Source: Cytidiella melzeri
Lineage: Eukaryota; Basidiomycota; Agaricomycetes; Polyporales; Irpicaceae
Direction of reading: 5' to 3'
Length of the DNA: 64,000 nucleotides
NCBI GenBank assembly: GCA_022592445.1
Contig: JABYQR010000070.1
Location: 1 to 64,000, forward strand
Shown here: positions 35,813 to 46,193 of the stretch, in pieces
Layout of the letters: each line of letters opens with the position of its first letter
How positions within the stretch are numbered: the stretch's first letter is position 1
Position numbers and translations under genes: made by a program
Notes under the pieces: model-generated
Told to the model about the DNA's origin: nothing
Databases searched by the model: none
The model's input: only the letters and a program-made list of their open reading frames with translations

Positions 35813-37652
35813 TCACTGAAATATCTCACCGGTATTGTTTGCGCTACGTCCTTGCGACATAGAGGTAGCGATTCGAGTTGTAGAGGCACTGGGTACTGCC
35901 CGTGCACCCTTAAGACGTTTCGGCTCACTGCTTGTAAAGTCCTCTTCCATGTGCGCCCGTTTTCTTTGTACAGACCGTTGGGTATAGTCTTGCGGGGATG
36001 AGCTGAGATCTTCTTCAGACAATCCCCTGCCCTTGCCTTTTGCTGTGCTTTCTTTGTACAACCGCAATCGAGGAGCAAGTCGGTCAATCTCTATCACAGA
36101 TACCAAACATCAGAAAAATGCAACGATAGAATCGATGGAGTCTCACCGTCCTTGTTGGTTCGGTAATATTCCTGCCATGCTGTTATTGTGCGTTGTGGGT
36201 ACTACATGTGAAATAGCTGTTAGGTCATGGCACAACCAAAATATTTCGAATGACTCCGTACTTCTCGATGGAACAGTTCAATGCTTTTCTTCGTGGGCCT
36301 CCCATGCCAGCCAGTATCCTTGAGAATGAAGCGTGCAAAGACGCGAATCTCTGCCGGCTTGTGTGGCATACCTGACGTTCCAATGTTCCTCTCGTCGTCA
36401 GATTCATCACCTGGGCCATCGAATATAGGGTCCAGTTCAATGCCATCACTCTCCGTAGCAGGGGCGGAACGGCCATCAGAACTGGCGGTATCACTAATGC
36501 TCCGCGGGTGACGAAAGTTGGGTGGTACCAGAAGGTCGCCATCACTTTCTCTCACAGACAAAAATCCGTCCACCTTGACCTCGTCCCTATGGACTGTCAT
36601 TTTGCGCAGCTCCTCAAGGACGGCGGGATGTTTGGTCACGTATGATTGCCACGAAACCAGGCTGTGGTGCCTTGCCTGGTGTGGAAACAGGCATCTGAGT
36701 GGAGCTGGGCAAAAAATTGATTACGTGACACACCTTCTCAGCAACCTTCTTCAAAATTTGAGACTGTGAAACACTAGGATCATGCCGCACCATCCTTCCC
36801 CAGACTTTTTCCAGGTAAAGCTTGTCCTCTTCCGTGTATTTATAACGACCCCCCTGACCAGGAGCCAATATCCCCTTCGGCGGAGTCGGTGACCGTGAGC
36901 TTGGAGAAGCTCTGGTCTGTGCAGTAGAGACGTCCTGATCATCTTCACTCCCATCCCCCTGATCAGCAGCATCATAAGTGTCTGCTGGTAAGGGCGGTTC
37001 AGTATACATGTCCGAATGGGAGGACCGCGACCGTCGTTCAGAGTTAGCGCTGAAGGGTTCATTGCCTACGGGAGCCACCAATGTGGAAGCTCGCGAAAAG
37101 CTTGAAGGCCGCGCAGGAGACGCATGCTTGCGATATGCCGTAGCTACAGGCTCTGCATCACGAGAGAATAAATCATCGTGATGTTCGGTAAAATAACGCG
37201 TCCATTCTTCAGTAGTGTGACCGTTCACCTGCAGCAAATCATCAGCAAGTGTTTGACTGGAAGGGAAGGCCGTTGCATGAGCGGCCCAAGGAGAGGATGT
37301 CGCGGTTGTGGAACTCTCAAGCTCTCGTCTGCGCAATTGTCTGACCAGAGCCCCGCCAGCCCTTTGGGGTCGAGAAAACACGATGGTGCGTGCACATAGT
37401 GTCGTGGTAAGAGATACTCACGCCGTTCAAAGCCTGTAGCACTTGACTACATGAGTGTCCTGTCAAATGACGCGTCTCCAGCGCGGCCCAGAGTATACCC
37501 CTGTCGGCAGGAAAAGTACCGACTGAAACGTTCGTCCAAGGGTCAGGCTGCTTCACAGCATCCGCATCTTCACGACGTCGTCGTGGGGTACTGCTAGAAG
37601 GTATGCTGAAGTGCTGGCGAGACGACGTGGTTTCGGTTTGTTTGTGGTACAT
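35813..37652 (-). CDS. Protein with Rap1-type Myb repeats, copy B
   Basis: Paralogue of the gene at 10906-12478, with the same order of parts. The N-terminal exon starts at the ATG at 37652 and ends SQVLQALNG; an intron of about 190 nt is removed to give VNGHTTEEWTRYF, the counterpart of VHEHLASQWKDYY in copy A. After a Ser/Pro linker comes the first Myb-like unit (GRYKYTEEDKLYLEKVW, then KARHHSLVSWQSYVTKHP), split by an intron at the same place as in copy A. The second unit runs PAEIRVFARFI to YPQRTITAWQEYYRTNK, again with introns at matching places. The C-terminus is basic (VQRKRAHMEED, EPKRLKGAR), a likely nuclear signal. The shared intron positions argue for duplication of one ancestral gene. 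Function is unknown; DNA binding is inferred. Confidence 0.7.
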
Positions 37653-38894
37653 GTTGGGAGGAGTACGCGCGGGACGCGAACAGGGTCGGCGCGGAGGAGG
37701 GGCGTGTCGTTTTTGAAGAGTTTTGTACTAGTAGCCTTCGTCCCGTCGGAGAAAGATGCCAAGTTCGCTGAGAGAGAAGGGTATTGTAGCTGGCAATCGT
37801 TCGAACGTCTGGTGGTGTACATGTTTGTGTATGTGAGGGTTCTTGAAGGACGATGGAGACGTGTTGTACTCACACCGGGGAACTGTCCGCCTACAAGTAC
37901 TTAAGTATACAACAAGTTCTATGTCCGACTCGGAAACGCTAGTCGCTCGTAACAATGCCTTGTCCTTTAGAGCCGTTTTGGGGAAATCACCGTCGGCTGA
38001 ACGCACGAGATTATCAGAGCGGAGCGACGGGATTGTGTAGTACTTGCGAAGCGCACCAAGGTTCTTGTCGACGAAGGCTCTCGTATCCGTCACTGTGCAC
38101 GACGTTTGGAAGTGAAAGGCGAAAGAGCCCAAGGAGGAGCGTGGCCGCGAGCGTTTCAAGCGCAAGGTCAGACAAGAGATTCTGATCTGCATGGCCCTCT
38201 ATCGTGTGTGCTGATTATGCCGTACTATATGCGTAAAACTAACACTCGAACTCCAGTACGTACCTCATATACTTGACCATTGCAAGTCACCGCGATCTGA
38301 GAACCACTAGCAGATTGTCATTATATTGTACCTTCGCAGTTCATCGAGGGAGAACGCCCACAACTCTAGACGTTGGAGGGGTGCATGCATGAAGCTGCAG
38401 GGAAGAGGCCTAGTGAGAAGTACTATCTGCTTCAGAGAAACAATACCGGGATAAATTAAAGTTCATAGTTCGGAAGAGTGAAGAGGGGAAAGGAAGGTAT
38501 TTGAGGTTACAGTAGTGGCTAGAACTGCAAGATGGTGGTATCACAGAGACAAGTGGTTACAGTGGCTGAGGGGTGAACTATCGAGAAACAGGCAAGGGTG
38601 TGGTTTGAGAAGTACAGGAAACGGAGATACGGATGCGCCTTGGCACTGTGCCGAACATACACAGAGGACCGAGTACTGAAACAGGACAGGTGATGCCAGC
38701 CGACCTGACTATAGGACGCAGAGTCCCAAAGACACCAGGATAGTGTGCGGATGTGGATGATCTGAATGCAAGATGCGGGCGTGAATGCGAACAGCGAAAG
38801 AGGAGTAGATATAGTACGGAATAACGATACGACAGCGTCCAAATGGCGTAATCGGCTCGACATCAGATTCAAATAGTCAAGACAGACCGTGATA
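37653..38894. other. 1.2-kb region between Myb copy B and SKN1 copy B
   Basis: Upstream of Myb copy B and downstream of SKN1 copy B, both on the minus strand. Open frames such as 37728-38192 (minus) have no recognisable content and lack a route into the Myb gene. No repeat or RNA gene seen. Confidence 0.45.
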
Positions 38895-41204
38895 TTAACA
38901 TTGGCCGAGGAAACTGTTCTTCGGGAACGGCTGCTTGAAATCGTCTCTCCACGTCGTCAGATTCGGGTTGGTGTATGCCTCGATATACGTATTGATGTAT
39001 GCCTCCGTCGGGAAGTCTTTTGGGTCGCACCCATAGTTGAGCGCGTCTGGATCCTGATACACCCGTATGTAATCAATGCGCATCGTCGCAGGGAACGTAA
39101 GATGGTCGAGATCCACGTGACCAAAGTTCTCAGACATGCCCAGGTTGGCGATAATGTACATCGGTTCTTGAGGTACGGGCCGGGCGGAGATCTCAACACG
39201 AGGGTCCGCGGCCATCCCACCTGCTTTAAGCGTCCATGCGAGTTTATCATTGGCTATCCAGGAGATGTACTGCAAATACTAAATAAGTTGTATTCAAGTG
39301 GCGAACAATGTTGTGGACTTACGGCGTCGTCAAATCCTGGACTATACTGGAATCCGTATACGGCGTACTGTTGACCGGTTAGTTCATAAGCGTCCACAGC
39401 TAAATACCATAATTGAGCAACGAAATAATTGTCGCAAACGTTGTACTCACAGGTATTGGTAATGCATGAGGTTGCCTGCTGGAAAGCAGCGCCCATGTAT
39501 ACGTTGAATTCGGTAACTGACGGATCCGCGATGATCAAGTTGTCCGTCGTGTTGAACCACTCATATTCGGCGTTAAATGGACCCCATTGGCCAGATTGAG
39601 AAACTGAACCGCTCTTGTCTACAACCTACAAGTCGCCAAGTACCTCAGAGACACTCAAACAATCGCGTTCAAGTAAACCCCACCTGCGCTTCGAATATAT
39701 CGATCTCCGGTGCCGCGCGACCAACGTAGGTACCATCGCTGTGCACCGGTCCGGGATGGCTCTCTCCATTGCATGTACACCGAGAGAGCTTCTGCCCAGG
39801 TAAATAGGACAGAGCGCCGCCATTAAACGGATCGCCATTCTCAGTGGCCGCAACTGGCAGGCCATTCAGGGTTTGGTTCGCAACGGTTCCAACGTCACAT
39901 GCGTCGTACGTGTACGGCCACTAATCAATCAAATAACGCGTCAGAGCTATGTGGGAGGGGAACTTGCAGAATACATACCATGCCCTCCAGACTAGCACCA
40001 TACCCCGCTCTCCCCAAATTGCCCATCGTCCACACAGCAGGCCAAAGTCCGACGACGTTATTGATGCCCGGTAGCATGACGCTCGACTCGATCAAACCTC
40101 CAGTGAAACAAAACTTGTTCCAAGTCGTCACCATCCCTCCCTGGTAGTCGAGCCCGTGCGTTTGTTTTGCGCTTAATGTGATCTCCAAGCTACCATTGCG
40201 CGTTGTGATTGCTGCGGGGTCATACCATTCCAAATTGTTGGTCTGCCAGTAGTGCAGGTCGACAGCCTCCCAGTACGGGTCATCTCCGGGATAGAACGAC
40301 CGCCCGTCTACGTTGAACTCGTCAGAAAACACGAGCTGCCATTTCTTGCCGTTGACATAGTCCGCCTTCGAATATACCTCTTGTGGCGTGTCGAGGTCGA
40401 TGAGACCCCAGTTACCGGGCATCGCTGCGACCTGCGGCAGAAGTACCACTTGAGTATCCATATCATCGACGCACTTGAGATCACAGCACAGCACAAACGA
40501 CGTACCTGACCAGAGGCATTGACTCCGCCAAAGTTGAACCCGCCAAGTGTTGACTGCTCATGCTTGGTGAAGTGGCTTATTATCGGGTATCCAGCGCTGA
40601 TTTCGAACATGAGATGGCCGACATGGTGCAAGAAAGTTACAGCGACGTTGACTCACAACAAGGCGAGGATACCGGTGATGAGGAGGGTAAGACAACCCAA
40701 GTTGGCGACACCACGAGCGGTGAATACGTTTCCGTTTTGGTCGTTCTGGTGGTCCCTGCGAGGATCCGGGTTGTGAATAAAGTCGTCATTCTCCCGATGG
40801 TCTACGGAGAGATTGGCACCCCATTCGTTCGGATTTGGTGAGAGCGAGAACTGAAGTGAGGGGAAAGCGCATAAGTGAGAAAGAATGAGTAGACGTAATA
40901 TGAAGGCGTACCTTGTCCGATATTGACTGGGGTATCATCTGGCCTTTGCCAGAAGTACTGTGATATCGCTCATCCTAGTATTAACGAGTAAATATTGCAC
41001 GAACGCGATTGCTAGGGTGGGGGCGCTTACTACAACTGAGTGGTCGTTGTGAGAGGAGACGGTGGTAGGAGTCTGAGAGAAAGCGGCTTGAACGCGGTGT
41101 GGCGACGAAACGTTTGGGGAGAGGTTTTGTGGAGACAGCAAGCTGACTTGGGACGAAGAGGTTATGGTATCGTATCTCTGCTGCTTCGGCCGCAGGGACG
41201 CCAT
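38895..41204 (-). CDS. SKN1/KRE6-type beta-glucan synthesis protein, copy B
   Basis: Complete paralogue of copy A at the left edge. The ATG at 41204 opens [15 protein letters not shown]; introns then join [16 protein letters not shown] and [15 protein letters not shown], followed by HNPDPRRD. A membrane helix ([21 protein letters not shown]) anchors it as a type II protein. The GH16-like lumenal region holds [35 protein letters not shown] and the ExDxxE motif in PEIDIFEA. The C-terminus is [13 protein letters not shown] to NSFLGQC at 38895. Introns fall at the same places as in copy A throughout the parts I compared. Both are Golgi/ER wall-assembly proteins in the known family. Confidence 0.94.
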
Positions 41205-41875
41205 GACGGTGGTGGAAGGCGAGAGTATTATTTGTGGAGGTGGCAGAGAGTCCAAGGCCCTCCCAGGCGAAAGAGCGTGAACGAACGAGAGTGGATGGTG
41301 GTACAGACACAAACTACAAACACAGGACGATGGAGAAGACGAGCAGAGGATATGCAACACTGGCGGGAGTTCCATCATACCCACGTGGTACCATCATATC
41401 CCACGTGGCAACTCCCGCTCCTCAGCGTTTATTTGTAAGTAGCTTGCTCACAGCTTAGAACTACGAAGACTCGACGCAAAAGCTGGTTTCTATGCGACAT
41501 TTACACTTTTTTTCAGCTGGCTAGCAGAAGCGAGATTGTGTCAGTGAAAAGCAGCTGGTTTCAACCGTAATATGGGTTGCATCCGTCCCTGGCTTCGCCG
41601 ACGTTTGATAATATTGATTGAAAAAATATGGGTTGCATCACTGTCACAACATCATAATTATCAAACATATCCTAAAGCTGCCGCGCATAAGTACAACCAT
41701 ATGATACTGCACAATCCCAGTGACTCGGATTCCACCGCTTGTGGATCTGTGTGCGTCCTCTACCAAACTATACTCGACCAAAAGTCAGTAAGTAGGAGGG
41801 TACAAGAGCCTGGCGGGCGAATGTTATCTTGCAGCTCCATCGTTCTTACCCTTGCTCTCGTCGCTCCGTCCAATG
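41205..41875. promoter_or_regulatory. Promoter region of SKN1 copy B and 3' side of the SNAP43-like gene
   Basis: 671 bp. It includes the CACGTG cassette at 41363-41418 and a 14-bp direct repeat ATATGGGTTGCATC near 41572 and 41627. No coding sequence recognised. Confidence 0.45.
41363..41418. promoter_or_regulatory. Inverted-repeat cassette with two CACGTG sites
   Basis: GCGGGAGTT at 41363-41371 and its exact complement AACTCCCGC at 41410-41418 flank two near-identical direct copies of CCATCATAYCCCACGTGG (the first lacks one C), at 41372-41388 and 41391-41408. Each copy carries the palindrome CACGTG, a typical bHLH binding core. The cassette lies about 160-215 bp upstream of the SKN1 copy B start codon, on its 5' side. 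A regulatory role is inferred from this arrangement. Confidence 0.45.
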
Positions 41876-43545
41876 CTACCCCATATCCATAGCGACGTCG
41901 GTTCCGTTCCGTCCTTCATGGTGCTCAACCCCAGCGCCTTCCACCAAATTCAAGATACCCCCTTGTCTGCCGCTCCCCGATCCTTTCCTCAACTCCTTTA
42001 CAGCTCTTTCGACTCTTTCTAAACCCGTCATTTCCCCTCCCTCTCCACCCACTTCCAAGCCCTGTTCAGCAGCCATCTCGTCGATTTTCTTCAGCCTCGC
42101 TAACATCGCCTCGTTCGCCCTCCTCAGTGCTTCCTTCTCCTTTTCCCTCTCAAGCTCCGGATTACACGCCTCAGAGTCAACACCAGATGCATGTGTCTGA
42201 CCAACTGGTGTATCTGTGGAATTTATATCTGTGTCAGGCGTCATATTCCTCGCAGAGGTCCCTTCATCCACAGCCTGAAAGTATTCCATCTTCTGCATTT
42301 CATACATCATCAGAGACGTGGTTGGAGGGTGCGAGATCAACGTATGTGTCGTTCGTTTCCCTTTACCGCCGCCTTCGCCTGCTATTGCAACAGGAAAAAA
42401 TGTGCCGTCTCCCGCCGCAGGAGGATCCGGAAACGCGTACGTGCTTTTGTCGAGCCACCTATCCAGCTGCACCAGCGCCTCGCGACTTTTCTTTGCTCGG
42501 TCCCTCTTTCCTGGCCGACCTTTCTTTTTCGGAGCTTTCTGGGACTGTCCGTCGGCAGCCACGTCCGTTTCTAGGGGAGTCTCTGTGTCTTCCTGAAACC
42601 ATTCTCTTGGTAATGTGTACCTAGTCTTGAGGCTCGAGTGTGGGTAGATGTGGAACGCATCTTTCTCGAGAAGATTAGAGAGCAGGTAAGACACATATAG
42701 AGCCAATGGCGAGAGCTGCGGCGTAGTGAGTTGCGTCGGTAGGGTGAGTAAATGGTTGTATGTATCTGACTCAGCAAACATTGTGAGTGACTACACTGTG
42801 AGAAGCATTTTGTGGGTGCATGACGTACCGTACGATAATCCAATATGCCTGACACGGAACAGCGAGGGTCCTGGCAGTGGAGCGGCCGAAGAAGAATCTA
42901 TGCCAGTCGGCTGAGTAGAGAAGAAGGTGTACATCCCGAATAGCGCAACAACTTGTGCCAGAGGGTTCACCTCGTCGGCAAAGTATTCTGTTTTGTCCCG
43001 TTTTCACTAAGCAGCACTTGGTAGGAAAAAAGGACACTACCTGAGAATAACCTGAGAACGACATTGAGGAAGCGTTCCCTCGCTCGCCCGTCAAAAACCT
43101 TGAAATGGAACCAGCACCAGCCTTGAGAACGCCAGAGCTGCTTGAAGAGTGCAAACGGCTGTGGGTGCACTGACGTACCCGTTATATCTAGCGGGTTCGG
43201 GTTCAAATGCACAGCATCTGGAGACAAGCTTGCAGGGACGAAGGGCTCTGGGGCGGGAGTGCTGGTCTCACCCGTGTTCATTGCGTCTTCTCCTGGTTGG
43301 TCTGTTGTGGGTTCCCCTAAAACGCTACTCTGCCTTGACGGCCGGCCTTCTTCGGCCTGCGCCGCAAGATTGTGTGTGCTCACAGACCCCGTCGTAGTCA
43401 CCTTTGCCAGGTACGCTTCGGCGTAGGCTCGAATCAGCCTTGCGATGTCTTCTCGGAGTGGATTCACAAAGAGCGAAGACGTGAAATAGGCCGGCTGGAG
43501 GGTGATGTCGCCGCGAGTGGCCGATGGCGCGGGGCGTGTCGACAT
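41876..43545 (-). CDS. Possible SNAPc subunit SNAP43-like protein
   Basis: Conserved-looking nuclear protein, assignment tentative. Starting at the ATG at 43545, the N-terminal third holds LREDIARLIRAYAEAYLAK and later a compact block FALFKQLWRSQGWCWFHFKVFDGRARERFLNVVLRLF. After an intron comes EYFADEVNPLAQVVALFGMYTFFSTQP, then the exon with FRVRHIGLSY, and a block PLALYVSYLLSNLLEKDAFHIYP. The order (helical N-terminus, then a motif with LYxxYxTQP character) recalls the SNAP43 subunit of the snRNA-gene activating complex. The C-terminal half is low complexity with a basic patch (KKKGRPGKRDRAKK) and a Glu/Lys-rich coiled stretch (ELEREKEKEALRRANEAML). It could be an unrelated fungal nuclear protein. 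Confidence 0.6.
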
Positions 43546-44037
43546 GTCAGACAGGATGCTCTGGCCACTTTAGTCTTTTGTGCTCGCTATGTTTCTGAAG
43601 CAGCTGAGGAAGATATCCGAGATAGAGCCATGGCGGTTTCCGTTCATGAGACGCGACGGTGGCGACTGGCACTGTGAACGCGTGTCGGTCCGCCACGGAC
43701 CGAAGCGTCGATCAAGTGTTGTCCAGTGAGCCCACTGTCCTTTCACTCTCACTCGCCGCATTGACGTTGCTCGAGAACGCTTGCTTCAACGCCGAAGTTA
43801 GTCCTCCCGGAAGCCTCTGCAAGGCTGTCTTTAGCGAGCGACCTAGAAGCATCGTATACCATTCAACCAAAGGCCATCAAATTCGGTCTTGCACTGACGG
43901 AGCCACGGACATACTACCTGTACTGCTGCTCAGATCATCGTATCTTCTGTTACTCAAGGCACTTCGCACAAACAGCCATCGGACACCGTCACACCACTTT
44001 AGACTAGGACGCTGGAATCTCTGAGCAAGACTCCGTA
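43546..44037. promoter_or_regulatory. Divergent region, SNAP43-like protein / Ima1
   Basis: 492 bp between divergent starts. An open frame at 43659-44024 (plus) has no recognisable content. No TATA box noted. Confidence 0.4.
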
Positions 44038-45674
44038 ATGTCGAAACTCCTCCGAAGGCCAACCCGCACCATATCCTGCTTCTACTGCCAGACGGAACAA
44101 CAGCCACGCGAACCAAGGTCGTTTCGCTGCTCGGAATGTTCGTGTTGGAATCGTTACGACAAGAAGGGGGAAATCATGTCTGACGATCCGGCCATGCACG
44201 ATGAGTCGCTGAACACCAGGTCGTTCGCGCGGAGAGGTATGGCCTAGCGTCCAAATCCCTGCGTGTAGTGGCGAATTAAAGACATATCTGCTGTAGCCTC
44301 ACCTAGAAAAGACAGACTACCTTCGATGTACTCTCAGCAAAGCCAAGGTCTCTTCTGTCATGCATGCCAGACAAACCAAATGCTTGTTTCGAACTTGCTG
44401 TCGAATTACCTGCCGTCACAGGACGTACGCCCCATTCTTCTAATTTACGCAAATTACCCCACTACTAACAGAATTGGTCGCGCAGGATCCTGAATACAGC
44501 CACCTGCTCGCCCAACTTCCAGCTTACCAAGCATCTCTGGAAACACGCTACCCACCGATATGTGCCAACTGTCTCCCCGCAGTCGAGGATGAAATCAAAC
44601 GCCGCGACAACATGGCACGTACATCTGCCCTCGGGGGGTTCTTGAAGGAAAGCAGAGGCAAGGGAAAGCAAAGGCAAGTATCTGTAACCCGTGGGGAGAA
44701 GGAAGCTTTGGAGAGACACCTGGTCATGTGGAAAGTTCGGGGGGTGCTGTGGGCTGTCAGTGCTGCTGCTACTTTGGCAGCTTATGGGGCTGGTGAGTAG
44801 GCTTTTTTTGGGTTTGCCAAAAACTGCGTGCGTGTGAGAATGGATTGTGCTGACTCAGTGCGTCTGAGAAGCTGCTGCTGGCTACACGTTACCACGAATA
44901 CCGGCGGTCGCGAAGAGCGCTTCGCCAGTCATTGCACTGATGTCTATAACTTGGACGGTTTGGGACCCGACGTACGCGTCATTGAAGCGGTCTCAGCTGC
45001 AAGGACGTGCAGTGCGGCAACGAGGCAAGAAGGAATATAATGTGCATATTTTCCCTCAATTCGTCATCGCTCAACGGAACTGATATGCTTTCTGGACTAG
45101 ATCCTCCAAATTATCGCATGGTTTTCTCGCATTTTGACGACGCTACTTGTTGTGGTCTCGCTGCATAAGCCGGCATGGGACCTGTTAGATTTCAGCTCAA
45201 CCGATATATCAACGGAGTCTCACCAAGAGCCATGTTCCATCACAGCACAGTGGTACTTTCGCGTATCATTTACACTTGAACTCATTGTCAGTGGTGCTAC
45301 TTCTTCCCATTTACCAGTGTTTTACCGATACACGAGCATAGATCCTTGTCCGCTCCCAGTTTGTTCTTCGAATAGAACGGCCACCGCCTGTTCGCCTGAT
45401 GCAACAGTTCTCCTACCGACCTTCGCTCGCTTCAGCAGGTTCTGTCGACTCAAGGCAATCAACGCCCGTAATCGAGTCTCCACCCGACATGTTCTCCGCC
45501 CTCACACTCTCCAATAAACCAATCCTCCTCGGTCAAAATCACAACACCCAGGCACGATCCGACACGCCCAAACCAGTTTTCGGGATGACATCCTTAGCAA
45601 GCGCGGCTCATATATCCGAGCCACACGAGGTTGACGGAAACGCCATGGACGAAGACTTTGACCCGTTCGACGAT

Positions 45675-45709
<35 letters not shown>

Positions 45710-46061
45710 TGATGCGGAAGAGAAGGAGAGCGATCCGAACGCTATGGACTGGTCACCTATCGCGCCTGCTAACAAACGACCCAACCGTCGGTCGGTTAAG
45801 ATGATCGGTGGCGGTGGCACACATCAACCTCAACCCCAGATGACGAGAAAGACGGGGAGATGGGACGATGGAAGTTGGTTGAGGCCGCAACGGTTTTTTG
45901 TCCCTGAAGAGCCGACTGGGTTGGAAGGGCTGTTTGAGCAGACAATATCGTTGTCTGATGATGCTAGGTTGCGTGGTACGCAAGGGAGGAACGGAAAGGG
46001 GGACGATGGGAAGAGTAGATGGTTAGGATGGGTGAAAACGAGGTGGAGAAATGAGCAATGA
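44038..46061 (+). CDS. Ima1-type inner nuclear membrane protein
   Basis: Homologue of fission-yeast Ima1 / animal Samp1 (NET5), multi-pass proteins of the inner nuclear membrane. The N-terminal Ima1 domain has paired cysteines: CFYC, then FRCSECSCWNRYDKKGE, then after an intron LFCHACQTNQ, then ICANC. Four hydrophobic segments follow, including RGVLWAVSAAATLAAYGAG and IAWFSRILTTLLVVVSL. The last intron joins FTLELI to FVLRIERPPPVRL, which brings in the C-terminal exon: an Asp-Asn repeat, then DPNAMDWSP and a conserved-looking RPQRFFVPEEPTGLEGLFEQ. The intron before DPEYSHLLAQLPAY uses an acceptor inside GTCGCGCAG. The start is the first ATG ahead of the zinc-finger domain. Confidence 0.88.
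45675..45710 (+). repeat. Hexanucleotide microsatellite in the Ima1 coding region
   Basis: Five GACAAC units followed by GACAAT, encoding alternating Asp and Asn (DN six times). The repeat keeps frame when units are gained or lost, so length variation between strains would change only the tract length. Confidence 0.9.
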
Positions 46062-46193
46062 TCAAAACGTTTTGGTGTGTTCAATCATCATGCATCATCT
46101 CCGACCTGGGCAATGTCAGTTGGCTCCTCCGTCATCCGATACGTGTGATGTAACTGAGATGGTCAACAGAAGTCCGAAACTTCAATTGGTGAA

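Noticed and set aside
37728..38192. 154-codon minus-strand open frame upstream of Myb copy B
   Set aside because: No motif, no intron route to the Myb gene, and composition like non-coding frames.
43659..44024. 121-codon plus-strand frame between divergent starts
   Set aside because: Lies wholly in the shared promoter region with no motif.
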